Of a stretch of DNA of 5,350 nt, positions 1-5,350 are shown piece after piece; within the stretch, counting starts at the first letter, position 1, and each line of letters begins with the position of its first letter. The position numbers and the translations under genes are program-made. The notes below the pieces were generated by a model. The model saw only the letters and a list, made by a program, of their open reading frames with translations. It did not search any database and was not told the DNA's origin. This DNA comes from Deltaproteobacteria bacterium (GTDB lineage: Bacteria > Desulfobacterota > Desulfarculia > Adiutricales > Adiutricaceae), in the NCBI GenBank assembly GCA_031279155.1, contig JAITJB010000299.1, positions 1-5,350 of the forward strand, given 5' to 3'.

Positions 1-1430
1 GCCGGCACGCCTTTACCGGAGACATCGCCGATGATTAGGGCCAGTCTTCCGTCAGAGGCGGTGAAGGTGTCATAAAGGTCGCCGCCGACCTCTTTGGCCG
101 GCTCTAAAACATAGGCCACCTCAAGGCCTTCGGGGGGATTGGCTTCGCCGGGGGGCGGCAAGATGCCTAACTGGATGTTTCTGGCTGCCGCTAGTTCCCC
201 ATCTAACCGCTCGCGGGCCTTGTTGGCCGCAAGTAGCGCCTTAACATTAGTGACTATGGTCCGGCACATGGTATCGAAGGAAGCTTCTAAGGAGCCGATC
301 TCCTCCTTGGGCCGGGCTTTTGGGCGGCTTTGGAAGAAGTCAGCCGCCTCAGGCGAGGAGAAGTCGAGCCTGGAGGCCTCGTTGGCCTTTCTGGCTAAGG
401 CGGAGATGGGGTCCGAGAGCTTGCGGCCAGCCGAAGACGATAGGCAGTAAGCCACCAAGGCCCCCAAAATAGCGTAAATAAGAAGCTTATGGGCCATCTG
501 CTTGACCGGCTCGGTTACAACTGACCTAGGTACTAAGAGGAGTAAGTACCAATCTAGAGAGCTAAAATGCTCGATTCGGGCGATAATGGGCCCGGTGGCC
601 TCACTAAATTCCACCTCAACCTCTAGCGGGCCCTCAAGGGCCGCCCTCTCCAGTAACTCCGGGGTCAGCGGGTCTAGATCCGGGACCGGGCCCTTAGAGG
701 CTAGAATAGTTCGGCTGCGGTCCATGAGCACCGTTGAGGCGTCTGGCGGGAGATCGACATCGTGGAAGCGGTCGGAGAGCTGGCGGACGATGTTTTGAGC
801 GCTGAGATCGGCCTGAAGCCGGGCTTTTTCTAGGCTCGATAGGCTGACCGTAAAAGAGGCGCCGCCGGGCTCTGGCCTTAAGAGGGCTAAAAGCGTTATC
901 TGGTCGGCTGAGCTACCGTCATTTGATTCAATAATGACAAAGTCCCCTTCAGGTGAGACGCGACCTAAGGCCATCTTTTCAACCAGAGATTGCCCGGTGA
1001 TATCCCTAACCGTCCCCCAATCCAAAAGGCCCAGCGAGTCTGGCGCCCCTTCGCCTAAGGGGCGGCCTTGGGGGTCGAGCCTAAAGATAAAGACGCCGGA
1101 TCGCCGAAACTGGGCTAACTGTCCGTCTAATATCCTGTCGGCTTCCTCGGGTTTGAGGGAGTTTAAGTCGGCTGATAGTTTACTTATGAGAAGATCGGCC
1201 TCCCTTAGGACCGTTTTTTGATTTCTGGCTAGCTCCACCTGGCTGGAAATGTAGCTCAGATAGCTTTCCTGGAGGACGTTTACGACCAGGGCGCCTATTA
1301 GGCGAAAGTCACCCTTGGCTTCCTCCTGGGCGCTCTGCGAGAACCATGGTAGCGAGTAGGCGGCAAAGGGGCCTAAGGCTAAGACCACGGCCAAGATGAC
1401 CAAGATATTTAATTTAGATCTGATACTCAT
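1..1430 (-). CDS. Membrane-bound SpoIIE/RsbU-type PP2C serine phosphatase with dCache-like sensor and HAMP (3' end outside window)
   Basis: This frame is open from ATG at 1430 to the window edge (476 codons plus two bases), so the C-terminus is missing. Residues 7-27 form a membrane anchor. Residues 28-312 are a probable extracytoplasmic sensor that looks dCache-like: IFRLDPQGRPL near 115 and VLMDRSRTILAS near 234, ending in WYLLLLVP at 294-301. A second membrane segment lies at 313-332. A HAMP-like linker follows (DPISAL at 340-345, EEIGSLEASFDTM at 376-388), then a helix ending AARNIQLGILPP. The PP2C domain then begins, with VGGDLYD (448-454; metal-binding Asp 451) and IGDVSGKGVP (467-476; Asp 469). 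Both are hallmark SpoIIE-family metal-site motifs. The family removes phosphate from Ser/Thr of partner proteins, typically STAS-domain anti-sigma antagonists; the substrate here is unknown. The start codon overlaps the upstream TAA stop as TAATG, and no good Shine-Dalgarno is visible, so translational coupling is likely. The family call is secure and the sensor type is less so. Confidence 0.93.
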   Translation of the reverse strand, partial: MSIRSKLNILVILAVVLALGPFAAYSLPWFSQSAQEEAKGDFRLIGALVVNVLQESYLSYISSQVELARNQKTVLREADLLISKLSADLNSLKPEEADRILDGQLAQFRRSGVFIFRLDPQGRPLGEGAPDSLGLLDWGTVRDITGQSLVEKMALGRVSPEGDFVIIESNDGSSADQITLLALLRPEPGGASFTVSLSSLEKARLQADLSAQNIVRQLSDRFHDVDLPPDASTVLMDRSRTILASKGPVPDLDPLTPELLERAALEGPLEVEVEFSEATGPIIARIEHFSSLDWYLLLLVPRSVVTEPVKQMAHKLLIYAILGALVAYCLSSSAGRKLSDPISALARKANEASRLDFSSPEAADFFQSRPKARPKEEIGSLEASFDTMCRTIVTNVKALLAANKARERLDGELAAARNIQLGILPPPGEANPPEGLEVAYVLEPAKEVGGDLYDTFTASDGRLALIIGDVSGKGVP

Positions 1431-2785
1431 TATTTTAAACCACGAGCCAGGCCGGGACCGATCCTGGCCAGTCTCTTTCTGAGGCCCTCCCTAGATAATC
1501 CTAAATCCTTGGCCGCCCTTGTCTTGTTGCCGTCGTGGAGAGCTAAGGTCTCGATGACGGCCCGATCGGAGATGGATTTTAGAAGTTTATCCGGTGGGGC
1601 CGGAGGTGTTGACGAGCTATCTCCCTTATGGGGCCGCAGGGGGGAGCTATTGGGGGATTGAGTGGAAGGGCTGGAAGCAAAAGAACTGGAAGCGGCCAGT
1701 GCCTTTAGTTTTTCAGATAGATCTTGGGGTTTTATCTCTGTCCCGGCGGCTAAGGCGGTGACCCGCTCCATTTCGTTGGCCAGTTCTCTGATGTTGCCAG
1801 GCCAATCGTAGGCCATGAGGATATCTTTGACCTCATCGCTTATGGTTAATTCCGGTCGGTTGAGGCGGATGGCCTGAATTTTAAGAAAGTGCTTAGCCAG
1901 TAACAAAATATCGGATCCGCGCGTATTTAGCGCCGGGAGCTTTAGTTCTACGACGTTTAGGCGATACCATAGGTCTTCACGAAAGAGTTTGGCTTTAACT
2001 TTGGCGGCCAGATCGGCGTTGGTGGCCGAAATTATGTGAAGATCGACTTCCTTTGAGGTCCTAGCTCCCACCCTGCGCACCCGGCGCTCTTCTAAGACCC
2101 TTAGGAGCTTAACTTGACAGGCCAAACTCATGTCGCCGACCTCATCTAAGAAGAGCGTTCCCTTATCGGCGACCTCAATTAAGCCTGGCCGGCGGTCAAC
2201 GCCGGTAGCTACGCCCTTTTCGATGCCGAACATCTCGCTCTCAAATAAGGCCTCCGGGATGGCCGAGCAGTTTACGGCCACAAAATCGCCGCCCCGGCGG
2301 GGGGAGTTAAAAAATATGAACTTGGCTAAGGCCTCCTTGCCGCTCCCGGTTGGGCCCAAGATCATGGTATTGATGGGGTAGCGAGAGACGGCTTGGGCTT
2401 TTTCGACAACTTCCAGTAAAGCCTGGCATTGGCCCAAGATGGGATCTTGGCCAAGGGTTCCGGCAAGCGATCCTTGCTTTAAGGGGCGATTTAGGGGTGA
2501 CTTTTGGCTAGAACTATCAACATTACTTCCTTGACTCTTAAGACTTTCCATTAGATCGTCTAGCTCAACTGAGCGGGCCTCAAGTCTAACTAGCATCAGG
2601 CCAAAGGCCTCGGCTAAGCGGGCTAAGCGAGGAGAACCCAACAAGGGGTTAGTCAGCCGGTATAAGGCTTCCTCGCTGGAGGGCCGGCACCAGGCTAAAT
2701 CGTCACAAAGGGAGATTAGGCTTTCCAGAAACCTATCTTCTTCAGATTCCGTCTTCACCTTACCCTTACTTTCCGCTAGAGCCAT
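1430..2785 (-). CDS. AAA+ transcriptional regulator of the sigma-54 activator family, with an altered GAFTGA loop and no receiver domain
   Basis: A 451-residue protein. Residues 1-115 are an unrecognised, mostly helical region (possible coiled coil near 60-85), with no phospho-receiver aspartate pattern and no clear GAF or PAS motif. The AAA+ domain spans about 116-345: Walker A GPTGSGKE (144-151), VNCSAIPEALFESEMFG (171-187), Walker B GTLFLDEVGDM (209-219), the arginine-finger region FREDLWYRLNVVELKLP (268-284) and sensor II WPGNIREL (328-335). The sigma-54-contacting loop, normally GAFTGA, reads GVATGV at 191-196 (bases 2198-2215). A Ser/Pro-rich linker (about 364-398) leads to a Fis-type helix-turn-helix (about 405-440: NKTRAAKDLGLSREGLRKRL). 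The start lies 20 bases inside the end of sctU with no clear Shine-Dalgarno, suggesting translation coupled to sctU. It probably controls the secretion locus, but the altered loop makes classical sigma-54 activation uncertain; it may act as a TyrR-like regulator or through a partner. Confidence 0.92.
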   Translation of the reverse strand: MALAESKGKVKTESEEDRFLESLISLCDDLAWCRPSSEEALYRLTNPLLGSPRLARLAEAFGLMLVRLEARSVELDDLMESLKSQGSNVDSSSQKSPLNRPLKQGSLAGTLGQDPILGQCQALLEVVEKAQAVSRYPINTMILGPTGSGKEALAKFIFFNSPRRGGDFVAVNCSAIPEALFESEMFGIEKGVATGVDRRPGLIEVADKGTLFLDEVGDMSLACQVKLLRVLEERRVRRVGARTSKEVDLHIISATNADLAAKVKAKLFREDLWYRLNVVELKLPALNTRGSDILLLAKHFLKIQAIRLNRPELTISDEVKDILMAYDWPGNIRELANEMERVTALAAGTEIKPQDLSEKLKALAASSSFASSPSTQSPNSSPLRPHKGDSSSTPPAPPDKLLKSISDRAVIETLALHDGNKTRAAKDLGLSREGLRKRLARIGPGLARGLK

Positions 2786-3818
2786 CTAAGGTTTTTAGCC
2801 AACGCAAGACTTCGGCCACCGGAGCTATGAGATCTTTTGGGATGTAGGAGTTCTCGGTGGTGTTTTCAAAGAGATCTCTAGCCAAAGGCGCCTCCCTAAG
2901 TATTGGTACGCCAGCTCTCTTGGCTTCTTCAATCATCCTAAGGGCCAATTCGCCCTCGCCTTTGGCTAAAACAACGGGCAACGGCGTACGGCCCTCTTCG
3001 TAGTCTAGGGCCACCGCGTAGTGGGTGGGGTTAGTGACCAAAACCTTGGCTCTGGCTACAGAGCGCGTAGCCGATTGTGAGGCCATCTCATTGTGGAGCT
3101 GACGGCGTTTGCTCTTAATTAAGGGATCGCCCTCCATCTCCTTATATTCTCGTTTGACTTCATCTTTGGTCATCATGTTGTCCTTGGTATATTTAAAACG
3201 CTGCCAAACGTAATCGATGGCGGCCAGTACGGAAAAAGCCGAAGCTGTCCACAAAACTAAAGTGGTAACCGTCGATCCAAAAAAAGAAGCCAGGCCGTCA
3301 GCGGTGGTCAAAGGCAGCATAGATAGTAGCTTCCAGTTGGAGCTTAGAAGCTTATAGACCACGGACCCCAAGACAGTAATTTTAACGATGTTTTTTATCA
3401 GCTCAAAGAGGTTATTTTTACTAAAGGTCTTTTTAAACCACTTCGCTGGCGAGAGGTTTTCCAGCTTGGGTTGGGCGGCCTTAAAGGAAATGAGGACCCC
3501 GACCTGAATGAGATTTCCGACTAAAGAAGCGACCACCACGATGGGGATTAGTGGCCCTAGGATGCTTAAAAGGCAGTTACCGACGGCCGAAATGGCCAAG
3601 CCAAAGGCCTCGTCATAAGGCCGCCAGGCTAGATCAAAAACGATATTAAACGTAACTTGGAGTTTAGTTCCAATATACTCGCCTCTGACAATTAAATACA
3701 GCGCCAAACTCATGACCACCGAAGCCGCCGGGACTTCGTTGCTTTTGGCCACCTGGCCTTTATCCCGGGCGTCTCGGAGCCTTTTTGGGGTAGGTTGTTC
3801 GGTCTTCTCGCCGCTCAT
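2766..3818 (-). CDS. sctU: SctU, type III secretion export-apparatus switch protein (autoprotease)
   Basis: A 350-residue protein of normal length for the SctU/FlhB family. The N-terminus holds the family signature EKTEQPTPKRLRDARDKGQVAKS (residues 4-26), which supports this start; an in-frame TAA lies just upstream. About four membrane segments follow (roughly 29-47, 76-110, 137-158, 178-205). A charged linker (about 206-255) then leads into the cytoplasmic autoprotease domain. The cleavage motif NPTH is intact at 263-266 (bases 3021-3032), in the context VTNPTHYAVAL. In this family the chain is cut between Asn and Pro, which is needed for switching substrate class. The downstream domain shows LPVVLAKGEGELALRM and PLARDLFENT as expected. 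SctU sits in the inner membrane next to the SctRST gate. The gene follows sctT after a 101-base repeat-filled gap, and its 3' end overlaps the next gene by 20 bases. Confidence 0.97.
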   Translation of the reverse strand: MSGEKTEQPTPKRLRDARDKGQVAKSNEVPAASVVMSLALYLIVRGEYIGTKLQVTFNIVFDLAWRPYDEAFGLAISAVGNCLLSILGPLIPIVVVASLVGNLIQVGVLISFKAAQPKLENLSPAKWFKKTFSKNNLFELIKNIVKITVLGSVVYKLLSSNWKLLSMLPLTTADGLASFFGSTVTTLVLWTASAFSVLAAIDYVWQRFKYTKDNMMTKDEVKREYKEMEGDPLIKSKRRQLHNEMASQSATRSVARAKVLVTNPTHYAVALDYEEGRTPLPVVLAKGEGELALRMIEEAKRAGVPILREAPLARDLFENTTENSYIPKDLIAPVAEVLRWLKTLDGSSGK

Positions 3819-3821
3819 AAA

Positions 3822-3896
3822 TTATCTCTGGAATTATCTCTGGATTTATCTCGGAAATTATCTCTGGAATTATCTCTAGTTATCTCTAGTTATCTC
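3822..3896 (-). repeat. Tandem GAGATAA array in the sctT-sctU gap
   Basis: Seven copies of TTATCTC (GAGATAA in sctU sense) start at 3822, 3834, 3846, 3858, 3870, 3880 and 3890. The five nearest sctU are exactly 12 bases apart and the two farthest are 10 apart. Spacers vary slightly (mostly TCC or TTCC in sctU sense). The array fills most of the 101 non-coding bases between the sctT stop and the sctU start. Each unit carries an AGAGA-like purine stretch and a TAA. The array is seen directly; any function, such as slippage-driven copy-number variation, ribosome standby sites or repeated protein binding, is inference. Confidence 0.9.
3825..3829 (-). promoter_or_regulatory. Probable ribosome-binding site of sctU, provided by the last repeat unit
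   Basis: In sctU sense this is AGAGA, separated from the ATG by six bases (TAATTT). It is the only purine-rich stretch at a suitable distance and is part of the seventh GAGATAA copy. It is weaker than AGGAG, so sctU translation may be modest or helped by the neighbouring repeated copies. Confidence 0.55.
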
Positions 3897-3919
3897 TGCA
3901 GCCAAACAAGCCTTTTAAG

Positions 3920-4729
3920 CTAGCGGACGCCGGTCAGGCCCCAGAGTTGGTGAAACATGGTCTGAAAGAGTTGGGGGCTTAAGCCCAATAAGGTGACATA
4001 GTAGGCAACTAAAATAAACATTGTCAGCCCGCTTTTAATGGGCATGGATAAGATGTAGACATTTAGCTGAGAGGCAAAGCGGTTAACTAGGCCCAAGGAA
4101 ACGTCGGTTAGAAGTGAAGAAGCAACAATCGGGCCAGCTAAGAGAAGGGTTTGGAGCATGAGCCAATCGACTAAGGAGACAAAAAACAAGGGCCCGGCCG
4201 GGGAATCTAAGGCCGGCGAAAACGAGGCCAAGGGCCAGACGGCGTAAGAAGTCCAAAGGAGCTTAAGGAAGGCCAAAAACCCGCCGCCTAAAAAGAAGAC
4301 CACGGCCACCCCCTGGAAGATAAACGAGCCCAAAAGCGAGGTCTCTTCGCCCGAAAGCGGATCGGGGCCGGAAGCCATGGAAGCGCCCCTTTGGTTATCC
4401 ATCAGAAAGCCGGCGCTCTGAACGGTCCAAAAGACTATGCCTGAGACATAGCCGATAGCCAGCCCCAATACGACCTCTTTGATGGCAATGGCCGCGTACA
4501 TGGGCCAGCTGTAGCCGGCGGCCTCGAGAATCTTAAGCTCACCCATCAAGGCCGGGGCCGGGAGCATAAATAGAGCTCCGGTTATGGCAATCTTGGTTCG
4601 GCCGCCCAAGGCCTCGCCGCTAAACAAGGGGTTGATGGTCAGGGCTGTGCCAATTCTAGGCAAACCCAAGATCAAAAGTAAGGCCAGCTTCTCTAAGCCA
4701 ACCTCCGATAGCCAGTTGATGAAATCCAT
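3920..4729 (-). CDS. sctT: SctT, type III secretion export-gate membrane protein
   Basis: A 269-residue, very hydrophobic protein of normal length for SctT (YscT/SpaR) and homologous to flagellar FliR. Several membrane segments are visible, at roughly 12-30, 45-62, 76-108, 132-160, 180-206 and 228-250. Injectisome-type hallmarks are DNQRGAS (111-117), DPLSGEETSLLG (123-134) and NVYILSMPIKSG (223-234). The first two differ from the corresponding flagellar FliR loop, so this is a secretion-system copy. In the family, SctT joins SctR and SctS in a helical export gate in the inner membrane through which substrates enter the needle channel. The gene starts 14 bases after the sctS stop. The best upstream purine stretch is GAGG overlapping that stop, about 12 bases from the ATG, so coupling to sctS translation is likely. 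Confidence 0.97.
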   Translation of the reverse strand: MDFINWLSEVGLEKLALLLILGLPRIGTALTINPLFSGEALGGRTKIAITGALFMLPAPALMGELKILEAAGYSWPMYAAIAIKEVVLGLAIGYVSGIVFWTVQSAGFLMDNQRGASMASGPDPLSGEETSLLGSFIFQGVAVVFFLGGGFLAFLKLLWTSYAVWPLASFSPALDSPAGPLFFVSLVDWLMLQTLLLAGPIVASSLLTDVSLGLVNRFASQLNVYILSMPIKSGLTMFILVAYYVTLLGLSPQLFQTMFHQLWGLTGVR

Positions 4730-4743
4730 CGGTTAGATAAGCC

Positions 4744-5004
4744 TCAGAGAAGATGGAAGCTATCGAAAACGTCACGGGCAAAGTTTAAAAGCTCAGCTGA
4801 GATCCAGGGCGAGGCCACGAAAAGAGCTATTGAAACGGCGATGAGCTTAATTCCGAAGCTTAAGGTCTGCTCTTGCAGTTGGGTGATGGCCTGAAATAGG
4901 CTCAGTCCTAAGCCGACTATCGAGGCCACCATGATCGGCGGCAGCGATAGCATTAAGACTAAATACATGGCCTTAGTAGTAAAATTTAAGGCATCAGGAT
5001 CCAT
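4744..5004 (-). CDS. sctS: SctS, small type III secretion export-gate protein
   Basis: An 86-residue protein, the usual length for SctS (YscS/SpaQ; FliQ homologue). Two membrane hairpin segments lie at about 13-35 and 51-73, joined by the diagnostic QAITQLQEQTLSF (38-50). SctS subunits wrap around the SctR/SctT core of the export gate. The ATG is supported by full-length family agreement, a plausible ribosome-binding site (AGTAGG, six bases upstream) and an in-frame TAA further upstream. In most injectisome operons sctR lies directly before sctS. Here the upstream DNA is AT-rich and non-coding, so sctS appears to be the first gene of this run. Confidence 0.96.
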   Translation of the reverse strand: MDPDALNFTTKAMYLVLMLSLPPIMVASIVGLGLSLFQAITQLQEQTLSFGIKLIAVSIALFVASPWISAELLNFARDVFDSFHLL

Positions 5005-5010
5005 TTTTGG

Positions 5011-5016
5011 CCTACT
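5011..5016 (-). promoter_or_regulatory. Ribosome-binding site of sctS
   Basis: AGTAGG in the sense of sctS, six bases (CCAAAA) before the ATG at 5004. It is a moderate match to the Shine-Dalgarno consensus and is the clearest one in the window. Confidence 0.6.
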
Positions 5017-5033
5017 TTCTATTTACTGCCTTT

Positions 5034-5054
5034 AGGGCTACATGGCCCTTTTTT
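5034..5054 (+). terminator. Short hairpin with T-tract (possible plus-strand terminator)
   Basis: AGGGC (5034-5038) and GCCCT (5045-5049) can form a 5-bp stem with a six-base loop, followed by a T run that continues to 5054. The polarity fits an intrinsic terminator for rightward transcription, but no plus-strand gene ends here. It could limit antisense transcription leaving sctS, or act as a hairpin in the sctS leader RNA. The stem is short, so the call is tentative. Confidence 0.35.
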
Positions 5055-5084
5055 GGCGCTAGTATTTGCTATAGGAATTTTAGG

Positions 5085-5113
5085 ATTTTCAATTTGTAAA
5101 GTTCTTTTTTCAA
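5085..5113 (-). promoter_or_regulatory. Candidate sigma-70-type promoter for sctS
   Basis: In minus-strand sense, TTGAAA (5113-5108; 5 of 6 to the -35 consensus) is followed after 17 bases by GAAAAT (5090-5085; 4 of 6 to the -10 consensus). A start would fall near 5078, giving a leader of about 70 bases that includes the hairpin at 5034-5049. AT-rich DNA yields many such matches by chance, so this is only the best-spaced candidate I found. Confidence 0.25.
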
Positions 5114-5127
5114 CTTCGAAAGGGGCA

Positions 5128-5182
5128 TTCAAGATTTAATTGATTATTATTCTTTTTATTTATTGTTCAATTTTTTGATTAT
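5128..5182. repeat. Pair of similar TCAA/TTGA dyads
   Basis: TTCAA then TTGATTAT occurs twice: 5128-5132 with 5140-5147, and 5166-5170 with 5175-5182. The inner TCAA and TTGA are inverted repeats with 7- and 4-base centres. The two could be paired operator sites ahead of sctS, but the low complexity of the region makes chance likely. Confidence 0.25.
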
Positions 5183-5287
5183 GCTAATTTTTTATATTAT
5201 ATCTAAATTATGTATGCATATGGTAGATTATAGACGGCGTTTCTATGTCTAAACCACCAATTTTATTTGAAATCGTGTTGTAAATTA

Positions 5288-5350
5288 TTAAGGTTTTTCT
5301 CTGGCAACTCGAGCATTAATATGTAAATTAGCTTCCATTAAAGATCTGAT
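5288..5350 (-). CDS. Possible C-terminal tail of an upstream gene (unrecognised)
   Basis: From the window edge one minus-strand frame is open for 20 codons and ends in two consecutive stops (TAA TAA at 5290-5285); the other two minus-strand frames close within a few codons. The tail ends MEANLHINARVAREKP. It does not resemble the SctR C-terminus or any family I recognise, and its AT-rich codons differ from the sct genes. It could equally be a chance open stretch. Confidence 0.2.
   Translation of the reverse strand: MRSLMEANLHINARVAREKP

Larger units (their letters stand above)
5005..5350. other. AT-rich intergenic stretch upstream of sctS
   Basis: This stretch has no convincing gene. Positions 5061-5350 have 74 G or C in 290 bases by hand count (about 26%), against roughly half in the adjoining genes. 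Frames on both strands are broken by frequent stops, and nothing resembling SctR or a transposase was recognised. It should contain the promoter and leader for sctS. Such AT-rich DNA beside secretion genes often marks a silenced regulatory region or a horizontally gained junction, but that is inference. Confidence 0.75.

Noticed and set aside
139..1221. Plus-strand open frames of about 95-105 codons at 139-450, 502-798 and 934-1221
   Set aside because: They lie antisense to the continuous phosphatase frame, have low-complexity Ser/Arg-rich translations and match no family; they are shadows of the real gene.
2130..2381. Plus-strand open frame of 83 codons
   Set aside because: It is antisense to the conserved AAA+ core, whose motifs are in the other strand; no independent support.
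2766..5004. Flagellar interpretation (fliQ, fliR, flhB)
   Set aside because: SctT has DNQRGAS and DPLSGEETSLLG and the genes run S-T-U with injectisome-type sequence; these are typical of non-flagellar systems.
5055..5070. Sigma-54-like TGGCGC then TTTGCT on the plus strand
   Set aside because: The GG-to-GC spacing is one base longer than sigma-54 promoters tolerate, and it points away from sctS with no gene in that direction.
5196..5232. Two perfect TATAAT hexamers in minus-strand sense (5201-5196 and 5232-5227)
   Set aside because: Neither has an acceptable -35 at 16-18 bases, and such hexamers are expected by chance in DNA this AT-rich.
5245..5283. Plus-strand mini-frame MSKPPILFEIVL
   Set aside because: Only 12 codons, with no ribosome-binding site and no recognised family.
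1..5350. CTAG tetranucleotide abundance
   Set aside because: CTAG is depleted in many proteobacteria, but by eye there are about 24 copies here, close to chance expectation; not informative on its own.
1..5350. CRISPR arrays, tRNA or rRNA genes, insertion sequences
   Set aside because: No spaced direct repeats of CRISPR size, cloverleaf, rRNA segment or transposase was seen; the only array is the short GAGATAA tandem repeat.

Overview
This window is the tail of a non-flagellar type III secretion (injectisome) locus. Every confident gene is read leftward on the minus strand. In transcription order they are sctS (5004 to 4744), sctT (4729 to 3920), sctU (3818 to 2766), an AAA+ regulator of the sigma-54 activator type with a Fis-like helix-turn-helix (2785 to 1430), and a membrane-anchored SpoIIE/RsbU-type PP2C serine phosphatase (1430 to past position 1). 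The phosphatase is cut by the window edge just inside its catalytic domain.

The organism is a Gram-negative bacterium with moderate G+C genes (about half G+C by eye). The export-apparatus proteins carry injectisome rather than flagellar hallmarks. Sigma-54-type regulators and dCache-HAMP-SpoIIE phosphatases are common in Desulfobacterota (the former Deltaproteobacteria), which is a reasonable but unproven guess for the host.

Layout: 5005-5350 is a gene-poor AT-rich stretch. The part 5061-5350 is about 26% G+C by hand count (74 of 290 bases). It sits where sctR would normally be, so sctS appears to start its own transcription unit or to follow an insertion. sctS and sctT are 14 bases apart. 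sctT and sctU are separated by 101 bases filled with seven tandem copies of GAGATAA (minus-strand sense), the last of which forms the sctU ribosome-binding site. sctU overlaps the regulator by 20 bases. The regulator and phosphatase share one base in a TAATG stop-start. The last three genes are therefore probably co-translated.

Inferred logic: SctS and SctT form part of the export gate in the inner membrane. SctU is the self-cleaving substrate-specificity switch. The two downstream genes look like a dedicated signalling pair: a phosphatase with an extracytoplasmic sensor, and a regulator without a receiver domain. The most unusual point is the regulator's GVATGV in place of the sigma-54-contacting GAFTGA loop, which makes ordinary sigma-54 activation doubtful although its ATPase motifs are intact.
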